From: Planococcus citri
Lineage: Eukaryota > Arthropoda > Insecta > Hemiptera > Pseudococcidae
Length of the DNA stretch: 64,000 nt
Reading direction: 5' to 3'
Assembly: GCF_950023065.1 (NCBI RefSeq)
Contig: NC_088677.1
Coordinates: forward strand, 72,813,469 to 72,877,468
The notes under the pieces were generated by a model that had not been told where the DNA came from, made no database searches, and saw nothing but the letters and a program-made list of their open reading frames with translations. Below are positions 34,324-45,720 of the stretch, piece after piece. Position numbers and translations under genes: made by a program. Numbering within the stretch: position 1 is the stretch's first letter; each line of letters begins with the position of its first letter.

Positions 34324-37300
34324 CCGCCCAAATCAACATCAACCGGCGAATCGAGCCCAACACCATCAAGTCGACACAGTTCTGCATCAATATCACCTCA
34401 GCAGCAAAGCTCCACTTCGATATACTCGTATCAACAAAACAATCACAACGATGATCCATCCGATCCATCATCCGATCAAATGCAATTACTATCTTCTTTC
34501 AAACAAAACAACTTCAATAAATTCGTCGATATATTGGCCAACGGAACATGTTCAAACAGCACAGACGTAAATTACTACTACAGCGACCCCGAGAACGGCA
34601 CTTTACTCGATTTAATCTGCAGAACACAGGGAAATTCCGAATTCGCAAAAAAATTGATCATGAATGGAGCATGGATAAACTTTCAAAACCATAAAAATCA
34701 TGGCAAAACTCCACTACACACAGCGATTGAATACTCTGATGAAACCACTTTGAAAATACTACAAACCGATGCAACTTGCGATGTGAATACGACCGACAAC
34801 CGTGGTAATACTGCTTTACACGTAGCAGCTTTGCGAAATAATATCCCAGCTGTTAAACTTCTACTTCAGCATCCAGCAATGGACATAAATCAACGCAATA
34901 GTACAAATGATGCAGCTCTGAACATTGCATTGAATCGAGATCACAAAGAAGTGATAAGGGAAATCCTGAAACGTCGTGAGGTTGATTTGGTTTTTGGGAA
35001 AGATCTTCGAGGACGTTCTTGCGGCGAATTGATTCGAGAGAAGTATACCAAGATGAATGTAGCGTCATTTGGAGAAATGGATGATCGAAACAAAGAGTTG
35101 TTCACGTTATTATACAAGGGCGATACAGAATCTTTTATCAACTTAGTTGGATCTAGGTCATATGAATTGTATAATGATGACAACGATGGATTTTATACCT
35201 ATTTGCAATATGCCTGCAATCGAGGATTTGTTGATGTGGTTGATCGGCTCTTAGCAATGGAAACGTTAGATCCGAATTATTGTTGCCCAAATAATATTCA
35301 AACACCAATCATGATAGCTGCTGGAAGAGGATATTACACGGTAGTCTCGAGTTTGTTGAAAGATTCTCGAGTATCCCTCAAAGAAGTTCATCAAGAAGGG
35401 AGCATATTGCACTCTTTGTTTCGAGGTAAGTTGGCCATGGAAGATACCAATGAGTTGAATGACAAAGCGTGTGATCATTACAAGTGTTTGGAATTCATTT
35501 TGAACAAGTCATCCCACAGAGAACTAAACCTAAACTGCACTGATCGGGATGGAAACACAGCCCTGTATTATGCAGTCAAACTGAATGACAAAAGGTCCAT
35601 ACTTTTGTTACTGGAGGCTGGTTCTTACATATGCCACAAGAACCATACAGGTGAGACAATTTTAAAGTCAATTCATCATGAATTACTCAAAGAGTACTTG
35701 GATAGTTGTGTTTTGACAAATGGGGTATCCAGTAAACAAACTGATCATCAAATTGAACTAAATGTTCAAATATTCAGACCACCTGATGACCAACTCCAAG
35801 TACCAGAAATAGAACCTCTGCTGGTGCTAAATGCGATGCCACAATCCAGATACCTCCTTAAACACCCAGTTCTGACTAGTTTCTTGAATTTGAAATGGCA
35901 CAGAAATAGATTATTCTACTATATCAATTTGATCTGCTATATTGTTTTTTGGATCACTTTAAATTGCTTCATTTTTTATTGGAATATGGCACATAATTTC
36001 TCATTGTCATCATCATCAGGACCAACAGCACCACCATCACCATCACCATCATCTCCAGCACCATCCTCATCACCAGACTCAAAGGATCCTGGCAAAATTA
36101 TAGAAGATGTGATACAAATCTTGATCGCTTCAATGGGATTATTACTGATTCTTAGAGAATTATTCCAGTTATATGCTTCACCCAGAAAGTACCTGGCCTC
36201 ATTTGAGAACTGGCTAGAGATATGTTTATTAATCACTACGGCTTTGTTTCTGTCATGTCCCTTTGATAATAAATTGAAGTCTCAGCTGGCAGCTGTGATC
36301 ATCATTACCTCTTGGATGGAACTGATACTGCTAATTGGGCGACATCCTGCACTATCCACTAGCAGCGAGATATTCAAAACAGTGACGGTTAACTTTTTAA
36401 AACTCCTACGTTACTATGGAATTCTGATCATTGCTTTCGCATTCTGTTTTCATATTTTGAAACCAAACAATGCTAAATCAGGTATGAACCTCTCAACAAA
36501 CCAGACAAACATCACAACCATCAGCAATATTGGAAAAATGTCCTTTAATTTATTCTTGATGATAACTTCAATTGATTATGAGACAAAATCAGTCTTTTTA
36601 GGTGACAACCTGTTCAACATCAATTACTTCCTGTTTGCTATATGCTTTTTTCTCATCACAATTGTGCTTTATAACCTTTTGAATGGTTTAGCAGTAACTG
36701 ATATTAGCAATATCAAACAGAATGCTGAACTGTTAGTCATTGTCTCCCGCATGAGGGTCATCTGGTACATTGAAAGTACCTTATCAACATTAGACCCAAA
36801 TCCAATCATATGTTTAGCTAAACGATTTGCATACTATTCTAGTTGCTGTTTTTGCTGCAGTTGTAGAGATCAACAACAACCACAAAACATCCAGAAACCC
36901 ACCAAAAAATACATCAAACTCTTTCGCAACAGGACTCATCTGTTTCCAAACACATTACCTGATAGTAAAATATGTATTTTGCCAAATGACAAAAATTCCA
37001 TACTACTAGCTGTGGCTGGTAACTCTAATGATGACTCTCATAAAAGTCAATCATATCCTATCTTGAGACATTCCTCATGGATAATTGATTCAGATATTGT
37101 CGAACAAGCCAAGGAAATTTTACAAAAACAAAACAAACAAATGCACTTCAATTATGCAGAGTTGATAACAAAACCGTACACAAAACAAGCGACTGAAATA
37201 GAGCAGAACTTGGTTCAAATTGAGCAAAAATTGGAACAGAAAGTGGTTAAGCTTGGAAGTGATATTAAACCACTTTTAAAACGAATTGAGCATAAATTGG

Positions 37301-37785
37301 ACAAAGAAGAAGTAGAAATTGAACAGAAACTTGAATGGAATTTGAAACAAGTTGTGCAGAAATTGGATGAGCTAGAGACTAAATGCGAAAAAGAAATTGA
37401 CTTTGTGTTGGAAAAACCTGAATTGATATCAAAAGAACAGGTGATTCAACAGAAAGAATCAGAAAACGAGGTGATTCCATCCAATGAATCAGACAGTCTG
37501 CAGAAAGAATCAGATCAACAAGGAACTCCACATGAAGAATTAGACAAACAGGTGATTCCACAAAAAGAATCAGATAAACAAATAATTCCATGGAAAGAAT
37601 TATTGGGCAAGGAAGTAATTCCATCAAAATCTGAGGCAAACATTCCACAAAAGGAAGACTCATCAAGTCAACCTAAAAGCTCAGAAAATCAACCACTTAT
37701 TCCACTGCAAAGTGAAGTGGAAAAGTTGGCTGGAAAAGTACCCAAGCCGTTAACTGGAGAAAAACCAACCAAGTCTTATTTTTAG
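34324..37785 (+). CDS. TRPA-type channel D3, painless-like, with a long repetitive C-terminal tail (at least 1153 codons)
   Basis: The exon starts at an acceptor (TTTGTTTTTGCAG, ending 34323). Upstream in frame is a stop (TGA at 34285) with no ATG between, so an upstream coding exon is needed, D1 being the phase-compatible candidate, or else translation starts at ATG 34480. Numbered from 34324: a Ser/Gln-rich head, then ankyrin repeats from about 75 to 470 (NGTLLDLICRTQGNSEFAKK, KTPLHTAIEYSD, NTALHVAALRNN, TPIMIAAGRGYY, NTALYYAVKLND), KEYLDSCVL and FLNLKW. Segments: S1 534-553, S2 598-618, S3 630-645, S4 656-673, S5 693-712 and S6 766-795 (LLNGLAVTDIS). The pore loop is LMITSIDYETKSV. The S1-S2 loop is Ser/Pro-rich. 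A Cys cluster (CCFCCSC) lies at about 841-847, a predicted coiled coil at 950-1033, and degenerate repeats of a VIPQKESDKQ-like unit at 1040-1110. Poly(A) signal at 37840. Confidence 0.9.
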   Translation, partial: PPKSTSTGESSPTPSSRHSSASISPQQQSSTSIYSYQQNNHNDDPSDPSSDQMQLLSSFKQNNFNKFVDILANGTCSNSTDVNYYYSDPENGTLLDLICRTQGNSEFAKKLIMNGAWINFQNHKNHGKTPLHTAIEYSDETTLKILQTDATCDVNTTDNRGNTALHVAALRNNIPAVKLLLQHPAMDINQRNSTNDAALNIALNRDHKEVIREILKRREVDLVFGKDLRGRSCGELIREKYTKMNVASFGEMDDRNKELFTLLYKGDTESFINLVGSRSYELYNDDNDGFYTYLQYACNRGFVDVVDRLLAMETLDPNYCCPNNIQTPIMIAAGRGYYTVVSSLLKDSRVSLKEVHQEGSILHSLFRGKLAMEDTNELNDKACDHYKCLEFILNKSSHRELNLNCTDRDGNTALYYAVKLNDKRSILLLLEAGSYICHKNHTGETILKSIHHELLKEYLDSCVLTNGVSSKQTDHQIELNVQIFRPPDDQLQVPEIEPLLVLNAMPQSRYLLKHPVLTSFLNLKWHRNRLFYYINLICYIVFWITLNCFIFYWNMAHNFSLSSSSGPTAPPSPSPSSPAPSSSPDSKDPGKIIEDVIQILIASMGLLLILRELFQLYASPRKYLASFENWLEICLLITTALFLSCPFDNKLKSQLAAVIIITSWMELILLIGRHPALSTSSEIFKTVTVNFLKLLRYYGILIIAFAFCFHILKPNNAKSGMNLSTNQTNITTISNIGKMSFNLFLMITSIDYETKSVFLGDNLFNINYFLFAICFFLITIVLYNLLNGLAVTDISNIKQNAELLVIVSRMRVIWYIESTLSTLDPNPIICLAKRFAYYSSCCFCCSCRDQQQPQNIQKPTKKYIKLFRNRTHLFPNTLPDSKICILPNDKNSILLAVAGNSNDDSHKSQSYPILRHSSWIIDSDIVEQAKEILQKQNKQMHFNYAELITKPYTKQATEIEQNLVQIEQKLEQKVVKLGSDIKPLLKRIEHKLDKEEVEIEQKLEWNLKQVVQKLDELETKCEKEIDFVLEKPELISKEQVIQQKESENEVIPSNESDSLQKESDQQGTPHEELDKQVIPQKESDKQIIPWKELLGKEVIPSKSEANIPQKEDSSSQPKSSENQPLIPLQSEVEKLAGKVPKPLTGEKPTKSYF

Positions 37786-37839
37786 ATGATGATGATTTTA
37801 TCAAATTTAAAATTTTACACTTGACATTTTCGCCAATTA

Positions 37840-37845
37840 AATAAA
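37840..37845 (+). promoter_or_regulatory. Poly(A) signal AATAAA of channel D
   Basis: Canonical hexamer 55 bp after the stop codon of D3. Confidence 0.55.
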
Positions 37846-38280
37846 TGTAAGTACCTACAAACTTTCTCAAGCAATTGACTATTAATATGCATTGTTTCAT
37901 TTCATTCATTTTGGTACATACTTATTATTAAATACTCAATTACAAAAAAACCTCTTGTTATTATCTATCATAGTTATTGTTATCAATCGCCTAATGTTAT
38001 TAAAATTGTTCAGTCCTGATCTTTTATACCTGTCCAATTACATAGAAATTCAATCTGTTATTGTGATTGGAGCATCAGATAATATTATCATTTCAAACTG
38101 ATTTTAATGGATTTTTTCATGTTATTATGTAGGTAATTTTAAAATGTTTCCAACACTTTTTTAACACTGTTTTTGCCTAATTTTTCTAAAATTTCAAACG
38201 TTTTTTCTAATTGACATCGTTTTTAATACTTTTTTTCGTAATTCTTCTAAGTATTAACCTATTTTTAACACTTTTTCTGG

Positions 38281-38288
38281 CAATTTTT
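38281..38288. repeat. Left 8-bp target-site duplication CAATTTTT
   Basis: Identical to 39922-39929 on the other side of the hAT-like element. Confidence 0.8.
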
Positions 38289-39921
38289 CAGGCTTGTTAA
38301 TCGAAAAAAATAGATTTCCAGTTAAGGTTATGGTTATGGTTATTGGTGGTCATTTTTTTTGGTTAATGGTCAAGGTTGAGGTTACAGTTTTTGGTGGTAA
38401 TTTTTCCATTTGAGGTTAAAATTTTGGTTAATGGTTAAAATTACAGTTGAAAATTTGAAAATTTTTAAAAGTATACCTATTTCTCTGAGTTTGAAATTTT
38501 GAAAGTTGGAAAATTGAAAAACTGGTAACATTTGAATTCAAAATTTAACAATTTTTTCAAGAAACAATGCTTTATTAGGTACATACTTATAAGGTATCAT
38601 TAAAATATCATTTAAGATCGAGCCTTAATCGTTTAATAACTGATGAGTATGATGCAAGTATAGTTTCAATTTTTTTGAACTTTCTATTCACATTTATTTT
38701 CAATTTCATCTTTTAATCATTTTTTTGATTAAAATTTCAAATCACTACAAATCACATTGAAAAAACCGCAGATAAAAAGAAATGAGAAAACAGCAGTTAT
38801 TATTATTTTTTTTGATTTCTATTGTAAGGGTGAGATATGGCCCAACTGCTTCAGGTAGTTTATATTGTAAAGTTCTCGCAGCAAAGATTATTGAACTTAT
38901 TCCATAGTGGGGACTGAAGGTTACATGTATAATACATTCTCCGTTCATCCGAGGTTCCAAGCTCTGATTGTGAACCTCTTGCCATCACTTTGGTTCAGGT
39001 ACCTCAAGCTTGCCTGTTCTAATGTCATGGAGTTAAACTACACAAGGCCGGAGTGGCCCAGTTCCACTCTCCCTATTTTATAATGTTACCCATCGCATGG
39101 TGAATTTGTTTTATTAACACGAATTACATTATGCAGATTAATTTGTGGTTTTTTGGAAGAACCCCTATTCGATCCGGATCTTAGGGGTTTGACCTAATTG
39201 AACGTGTACTTTTAACCAATACCCTCCAACGTGCTTAGTATTAGTAGCACCCCAATGAGGAGGGAATGTGTACAGTGTTGAGGTAAGAGAAGTATCCTAA
39301 ATCTTACCCAGTTTCCGTCACAATCCTATTAATTATAAAGTAGTTGTAATTGCACCGCACTTTTATAATTAATTCCAGTCGCTTAGTAATTACAAGCCAG
39401 GTTTATTCCTGAGATAGTTCTACACCATCCGCATAATCTGGGCAGATTATGCTGCAGACAGTTTTCCATGTCGACACAGAATAATACATATTAACCTAGT
39501 TAAGATTATTTGGTATAATTATGCTAAGTCATTTTATTCAATTACATCGAATACAAGAATAAAATAATTTGTCTACTGTGTTTCATTTCATAGGTAGATT
39601 CAGAATTAGTGTTTAAATTGAATTAAGAACGAATGACAGCCTCTTCTCTGAGCTAGACAGGTTCAAATAAATATTACTTCCCTAAGGGATATTTATTGGA
39701 ACTCCCCCAAGGCATTATTTATCATAAAATCCCCTATAACTAATCTTTACTAATTACACTTTAACACTAACCGGTTTTTTTTCTAAAAAATTTTAGGTTA
39801 TGGTTATGGTTATGGTTAGTGATATTTTGAAAAAAAAAACATTTTTTTTTGGTCAAGGTTAATTTTTTTCTGGTTAATTTTGCGGTTATGGTTAAAGGTT
39901 AAAAACTGGTTAACAAGCCTG
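38289..39921. mobile_element. Non-autonomous hAT-type element, 1633 bp
   Basis: The ends are perfect 12-bp inverted repeats, CAGGCTTGTTAA at 38289-38300 and TTAACAAGCCTG at 39910-39921. They are flanked by identical 8-bp direct repeats (CAATTTTT), the duplication size of hAT transposons. Near each end are 'ggttatggttatggtta' subrepeats in the same orientation. The interior has no transposase frame, so it must have depended on a partner element. Its middle part (about 38820-39760) looks unlike the ends and may be a later insertion. Confidence 0.9.
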
Positions 39922-39929
39922 CAATTTTT
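39922..39929. repeat. Right 8-bp target-site duplication CAATTTTT
   Basis: Pairs with 38281-38288. Confidence 0.8.
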
Positions 39930-41200
39930 GCAAAATTTTAGTTCAATGACTGGTAATAGACTTTTTTGAGGTAGAATGTGCTCATAAACCATGTCGAAAG
40001 AGACAATGTGGATTTTTTTTGTTAAAAAGTGTCGTTTTTTTCGAATTGGTTTGTGTTATTAGTCGTTTAGTTATCAAATCGGGGTGGGATGAAGGTGATA
40101 ACCCTAAGCGGCTTTCACTGTATTAACATCAGATTCAAGATTTCTGGGTACCTCAATTTTGATTAAATGTTTAAATAACAAGTTCATTTTGTTGGTTTTT
40201 CAAACATTTAAAAAAATTCAATCAATGAGAATGATTGTTTACATGCTTCATCTTCTTTCAATTCCGGATTTAAAATTTCGCTAGTTGATTAACGTGGAAT
40301 ACCAGAACTGTTCGTGATATGCCCTTTTTTGAAAATTTGAGTTTTTCCATTTTTTCTGAAATTTAAAAACAACCAAAAATTTATTTTTGAACTAGCACCC
40401 CCCTCCTTAAATTTTACAATATCGACCTAAACTGTCCAGAGGGAGTCCACTAGGCACCAAATAAAGTCGAAGGTGCTCAAGGTCATTTTTTGGTCATTTT
40501 TGATCTATTTCAGAGCAATTTGCAATTTTTAAAAAAAATTGAAAAATCGTTGGAGGATTCAGAATTGGTTTAAAACTGGTAGGTGATTTAAAATGAAAGG
40601 AGGGGTAGGTCCAATGAAGTAGATCACTCCGCTTATGCTAATTTTGTTTAGGAAAAACACAAAAAAGTTGAAAAATCTCTAAAAACAACAAATTTTATGA
40701 GTTTTTAAAATCTGTCAAAAACCCTAAAATGAACTTCAGCTTCTGAAATTTTGGTAACAGAATTTTTTCGACATATTCTTTTAATCTAACTTGATTATGT
40801 TCAAATTGGAGGGTGCTGGTTTGAAAGTTCCCTAGATGAGTACAGCGCATTCTGCTTACACTCTTTTTAAAAATTCCAACCTATCCCTACCTCTCCGCAA
40901 CTTCAAAGTCTCCAATTCGTGATCGTATTTTACCCAACCGGAAGAATGTCGCTTTACATTTTAAAAAATCACGTCCTCGTGTCAATTTTATAATTACGTA
41001 TAATCAAAACTGTATACTCGTATCATCGTTTATTAGGTACGTAAGCTCTGATAACTGTTGGAATGCTGTACTGTTCCATGAATCATTATACAGTACTTAC
41101 TATCACATCAAAAACGGAAAATTAAAATTGATTTCACAGCGATTAGAAAAAAAACTGGGAACTCGCGCACATTTTCATCAATGTTCAATTTAATGCGCGC
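39930..41200. other. Non-coding gap upstream of E
   Basis: AT-rich with no supported gene. Confidence 0.4.
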
Positions 41201-41239
41201 AAATTTTGTTGGCTTTTTGTTATTTTTCTGTGTCGATTT

Positions 41240-41317
41240 TTTTTATCATTTATTTCTGAAAGAATAAGATTGGATTTTATCACCCTACCAGAATTCAATA
41301 AGTATTCCAGAGATTTG
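41240..41317 (+). promoter_or_regulatory. Putative untranslated first exon of gene E
   Basis: A donor (GATTTG|GTAAGT, 41317/41318) pairs with an acceptor (CACATTTCAG, ending 41752) 20 bp before the start codon of E. The implied leader intron is 435 bp. The 5' limit of the exon is approximate. Confidence 0.45.
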
Positions 41318-41772
41318 GTAAGTTGAAAATTAATAATATTTATATTACGTATAACAACCTAAATAAGATAAGTACCATAGCTGTGAAAAAGAATACGAGA
41401 CCCAATCGCTGTGTCATGAAACTCATAAAACTGGGCTAATTTGTAAACAGACTCGACTCGCTTTTTGAGGATAAGCTAAATTCCAGAAATGCACCTTTTC
41501 GTAATTCTTTCAAATTAATTAAACCAAAAAAAAGTTGGAACTCAGATTTTCCGGAAGAAAAAATACACAAAAACTTCCCTATTTGAGACCTCCAGGAGAC
41601 CCCTGTAGTTACTTGTTCCATTATTTTTTAGTGAAAAAACTAAAATTTATGTCCACCTTTTTCAACAAAAAAAATCCCTTGACACAGCTTTAATAATATA
41701 TTCTCGTTTATAGAAAACACCAAAATTCACAACTCATTTTTTCACATTTCAGAATCACCTCGACGACTAAAC

Positions 41773-42582
41773 ATGTCCACACACGACGTTCCGCTCATTT
41801 CAACACCCAAAATAAACCCATGCGATCGCAACACAGCCACTAAACTACTCTCGCTGATGAAAGAAAAAAAACTAGACGAGTTCGTAGAAATAATTCATAA
41901 TAATATTTTCAACATAGACCACTATTACGAACCGCCGGAAAATGGTACACTTTTGGAGATCGCCTGTCGTTCATACGGGTACAGTGATTTCGTCAAAGTT
42001 CTCATCGAATACGGAGCAGCGGGTATTTTGAGCAGATCGTCCAATCGCAAGCATTTGACAGACTCGATGATCGATTCGAATGATGACTCGAATGAAACAG
42101 ATTCACAAAATGCAGCTAAGGGTGGAAATGCCGATGCTCAGTATACGTATTTACAATACGCTTGTAATTTGGGATTTGTCGATGTTGTAGATAAACTTTT
42201 GAAAATGGGAGTCGATCCGAACGAACGGTACTCGAATGATACAGATACACCGCTTAAAATAGCAGGCCAGAAGGGGTTCCACGAGATCGTCTTTCATTTA
42301 GTGAATAATCCGGCTATATCGCTCGAGATAGACGATATCAAACCTGTACTCGAGTCCATCTTTGATCGTATTTTTGAGCTGGAAGTTGATCCCGAGTCCA
42401 TGTCCAACGATAATGTTGACGACGAAGAACGAGACTATTACAAATGTCTGGAATATATTTTAGGAAGAGTGTTTCGAATACCGGTGGAAAATTCGAACAA
42501 ATTGAATAATTCTAAAGAGAAACGGAAACCAATACAGAAACCTAGAAGAAAGAAACTGAAAAATGAAGTCACTGAAATGTAA
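41773..42582 (+). CDS. Ankyrin-only paralogue E with an internal deletion (269 residues)
   Basis: ATG at 41773 follows an acceptor at 41752. The first part is the family module (ATKLLSLMKEKKLDEFVEII, NGTLLEIACRSYGYSDFVKV). At about residue 82 it jumps, through a Ser/Asp/Asn-rich linker, into what in channel D3 is the later repeat block (YTYLQYACNLGFVDVVDKLL against YTYLQYACNRGFVDVVDRLL). The intervening repeats are missing. The C-terminus is strongly basic (KEKRKPIQKPRRKKLKNE) and ends at a stop, with no channel domain downstream. It could be a cytosolic or nuclear ankyrin protein, or a decaying copy; the open frame and intact splice signals favour a working gene. No downstream channel exon was found. 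Confidence 0.78.
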   Translation: MSTHDVPLISTPKINPCDRNTATKLLSLMKEKKLDEFVEIIHNNIFNIDHYYEPPENGTLLEIACRSYGYSDFVKVLIEYGAAGILSRSSNRKHLTDSMIDSNDDSNETDSQNAAKGGNADAQYTYLQYACNLGFVDVVDKLLKMGVDPNERYSNDTDTPLKIAGQKGFHEIVFHLVNNPAISLEIDDIKPVLESIFDRIFELEVDPESMSNDNVDDEERDYYKCLEYILGRVFRIPVENSNKLNNSKEKRKPIQKPRRKKLKNEVTEM

Positions 42583-45500
42583 CTCTACATAATAACATTT
42601 GAATAATTTCAATTGTTGTGTTAAGTTTTGCCTGTATGTACATATTACAAAATCTACTTCTGCATATTTGCTTATTGTGTAATTTATTTTTCATTTTTTG
42701 ATTCAATTTATCAAATTAATTTTTTTTTGTACATAAATGGGGAGCTGGAAGTATACCAAGAGGCTGATTTTTCTCTGTGTCTTTCTTAAAGCTTCGCTCA
42801 AAAAGCATCCTGGGAAAGAAGAAGAGGTGACAAAAGTTTTTCAAAGTTACAATGAACTCTCAAGTTTAAATTCGGTCCTAATTTTTCTAAACCTCTATTT
42901 CTCTCAACTTTCAAACAGCTCCTGACTCTTTTTCAAGATTTGGAGTGCTTGCAGGAAATTAATTATTCCGGCATGCATACAGAAATCCAGTCCAGCCCCT
43001 TTCCCTCTTCAGTGCTGCTCAATCAGATTCATTTGCCAGCTATCCGAGCAGATAGTTTTTCACACGTTGGAAAAGTAAATAATTCTTCACATATCTTTAG
43101 AATTATCTATGCTAGTCAAAAAAAAAAAAACCACTCTCGAGATGTCCACATGGAAATTGGGGAAAATGTAGAACCCCTTTTCACAGGTCGACAATACACC
43201 AAACCTTGATTTTTAGTGGGTCAAATTAATTTCCACACCTTTAAGCGCCTAGAAAAATTCAATCGTGCTGGAAGCTTCAGAATGACCGGAAACAGTGAAA
43301 CTTGCGTAAATATTTACATACCTAATAGGTACTAGGTAGGTATTATTTTCAAAAAAAAAAAAGAAAAAAAAACATAAATCGCCGAAAGTAATTAATTTAG
43401 AATTTTCAATAATTTGCTTATAAAAGTTCAAAAAACAATTTTTGGGCGACTAAAATTTTTGTTATTGGGTTTTCAGACTATGCTCATTATGCTGTTTTCA
43501 AAAATCACGGTGCCGTTCAAATTCGAAGTGGAAACCTCGAGTGATTCCCTTTTGAGGAGAAAAATCCAAAAATTTCTGATCTTCTCTAAAGCCAACCCCC
43601 AAATCAACGTGTTACCATTCCGAGCCATACTGGAGCCTCCAGCGTGATTTTTGATTTCTCCAGAAGGCACGTAAAGAAATTTGGACAGCTGAAAATCGAT
43701 TTGTGGCTCATTCTCGGTCCAAATGACGATTTTTTTCAACATTTTGAAACGATGTTTCGATTTTTAGCTTCTAAAATTAATTTTTGCGCCTTTTAGAGAA
43801 ATCTTAAATATTCTGGAAAAATTAAAAATTACGCTGGAGACCCCAAAAAGGCTCAAAATAAGTGTACAGTGCCAGCGTTAGGACTGTCGCATATGTCGCA
43901 AATGCATTTTGCGACATGAGAGAAAATTTGAAAAATTGAAAAAAAAAACGTCAATTTGGTAGCAAAATTGTTAATTTGCCGACAATCACCGACCTGTTCT
44001 CAAAATTCTCATTTTTTTCAAAAGCTTTTGCCCTCGCTTCGCTCGGGCTACATTAGATAATATTTTCTATTTCTCAAATTCTTCATGATTGTGCTTGGAA
44101 ATTAAGTATTTTTATTTGGACTTTTAAAAATGTCAGTAGTGGAAAACTGACTTTTCACATCAAAATTACAGCTGTTTTGCTTCTTAAAACTTCAAGTTTT
44201 TGATAGCTTTAGCCCGAGCGAAAAACACAAATTTTCCAAAGCTTTAGCCCTCGCTTCGGTCTGGAATTCAAGATACTGATTTCAAAAATTTTAAGAATAT
44301 GAAAACCAAATAAAAAAATTCTAGAAATGGGAACTCATAATACCCAAAGCACATGAAAAATGCAAATTCATCATTTTTTCTGAACAGATTCATTAATTTT
44401 TCAAATTTTTTTAGCACAGCACGTTCAAATTTTGATTATTGCCGGCAAAATTACGACCTTTTGTCGGCAAAATGACGCGATAACCCCCCCTCTCCCAAGT
44501 ATGTTAAATTGTTCACAAAAAATGAATAAATAAATGTAGAATTGAACATTTTAAAAATTTGAGACCCTCCTCTTTCTTTTCACACATGAAAAACTGGCAC
44601 ACTCTACTAGAAGGTCCAGTTACGCTTATTGAGGGGGGGGGGGGGGTCTTCGCTAAGCTTCTCATATGTAATTTTTTTGCGACACACCAGAAAAATTTAC
44701 TTCGCCGGCTCTGAGTGTAATTCCATTCAGAGGAGCTGATATTAGTTTCAGGGCTGATTTTCATTATTTTTACTGAATGAACACTTAGGTACGTTTTTGT
44801 TTTGTTTTGGTTTTCCTCCTCAAGAAAAGCACAAATCGCTGAAAGTAAGTATTCAATTTTGAATTTTCAAAAATTCAACAGAAATCAATTGGAGCAGCTG
44901 AAATTTTGGTTATGGGGACTTCACACCATATTCTCTCCAAAAATCGTAGTCTTGTTAAAATCGAAAAAAGAAAACCACGAGTGGTTCCTTTATTAGAATC
45001 GAATCAGCTAAAACGGTTTTTCAAAATTACTCTTAAATCATCAAAAATGTTGCAAATATGGTAAATAAATCTGGATTCATTAGTGATGAACTGATGAATT
45101 TCACTTTGGAACATTTCATGCCAATTTTTCCAAAATTAGAAAGTTTTAAATCCTGCTGGAGGCCTTATAAAGGCTCGAAACCACTACCACTAAGTTAAAC
45201 TTGAAAAGTCAATAGCAGTATAGATAAAATAATATCAAAAAGAGCCTTCATCTGTCAGATGCTGAAATCGGCTGTTGACTCGAATTCAGTAGATAGTGGT
45301 CCAAAAAATTACCTATGACGTAAAAATAGAAAGTCTTCATATAGAATTATGCGAGTTGAAAATTTTGAGAATTAAATTTTCTGTTCGAAGGAAAATTTCG
45401 AAAATTTGCTCGAATAGCTGTAGTTATAGGTATCTGGTCTAAGATCATACCTCTTGAATTCAAATGTCACCATATTATAGAGCCATTTTGAAGCCTCCAT

Positions 45501-45720
45501 GAGAATTTCAAAATTTCTCCGAAGTGCATAGAAATTGATTGCAAAATGTGGATAAACTCGTAAATAGGTCGAGCAAAAGCCACAATTTGATATTGGCTGC
45601 CCAAATTAATTTTCTCGTTTTGTGGAGAGATTTAAGAATTCTGGATAAAGTAAAAACCATACCACCTGTACATAAGGCCTCAGCGCAGAATAATTTGGCT
45701 GCATGGTGTACTCGTAGGCT
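42583..45720. other. Non-coding, repeat-containing gap
   Basis: Contains 'ggagcctccag' dispersed repeats (43620, 45490), the 'gccctcgcttcgctcgggc' phrase near 44029 and 44250, and a G run at 44633-44646. Open frames here are short and without recognisable domains. Confidence 0.5.

Noticed and set aside
38824..39758. Possible solo LTR (TGTAAGGG start, TTACA end) inside the hAT element
   Set aside because: The flanks show no matching target duplication, and no second copy exists in the window to define the ends.
38300..39900. GGTTAT repeats as interstitial telomere
   Set aside because: Units are GGTTAT, not the insect TTAGG, and they sit inside the hAT-like element next to its ends.
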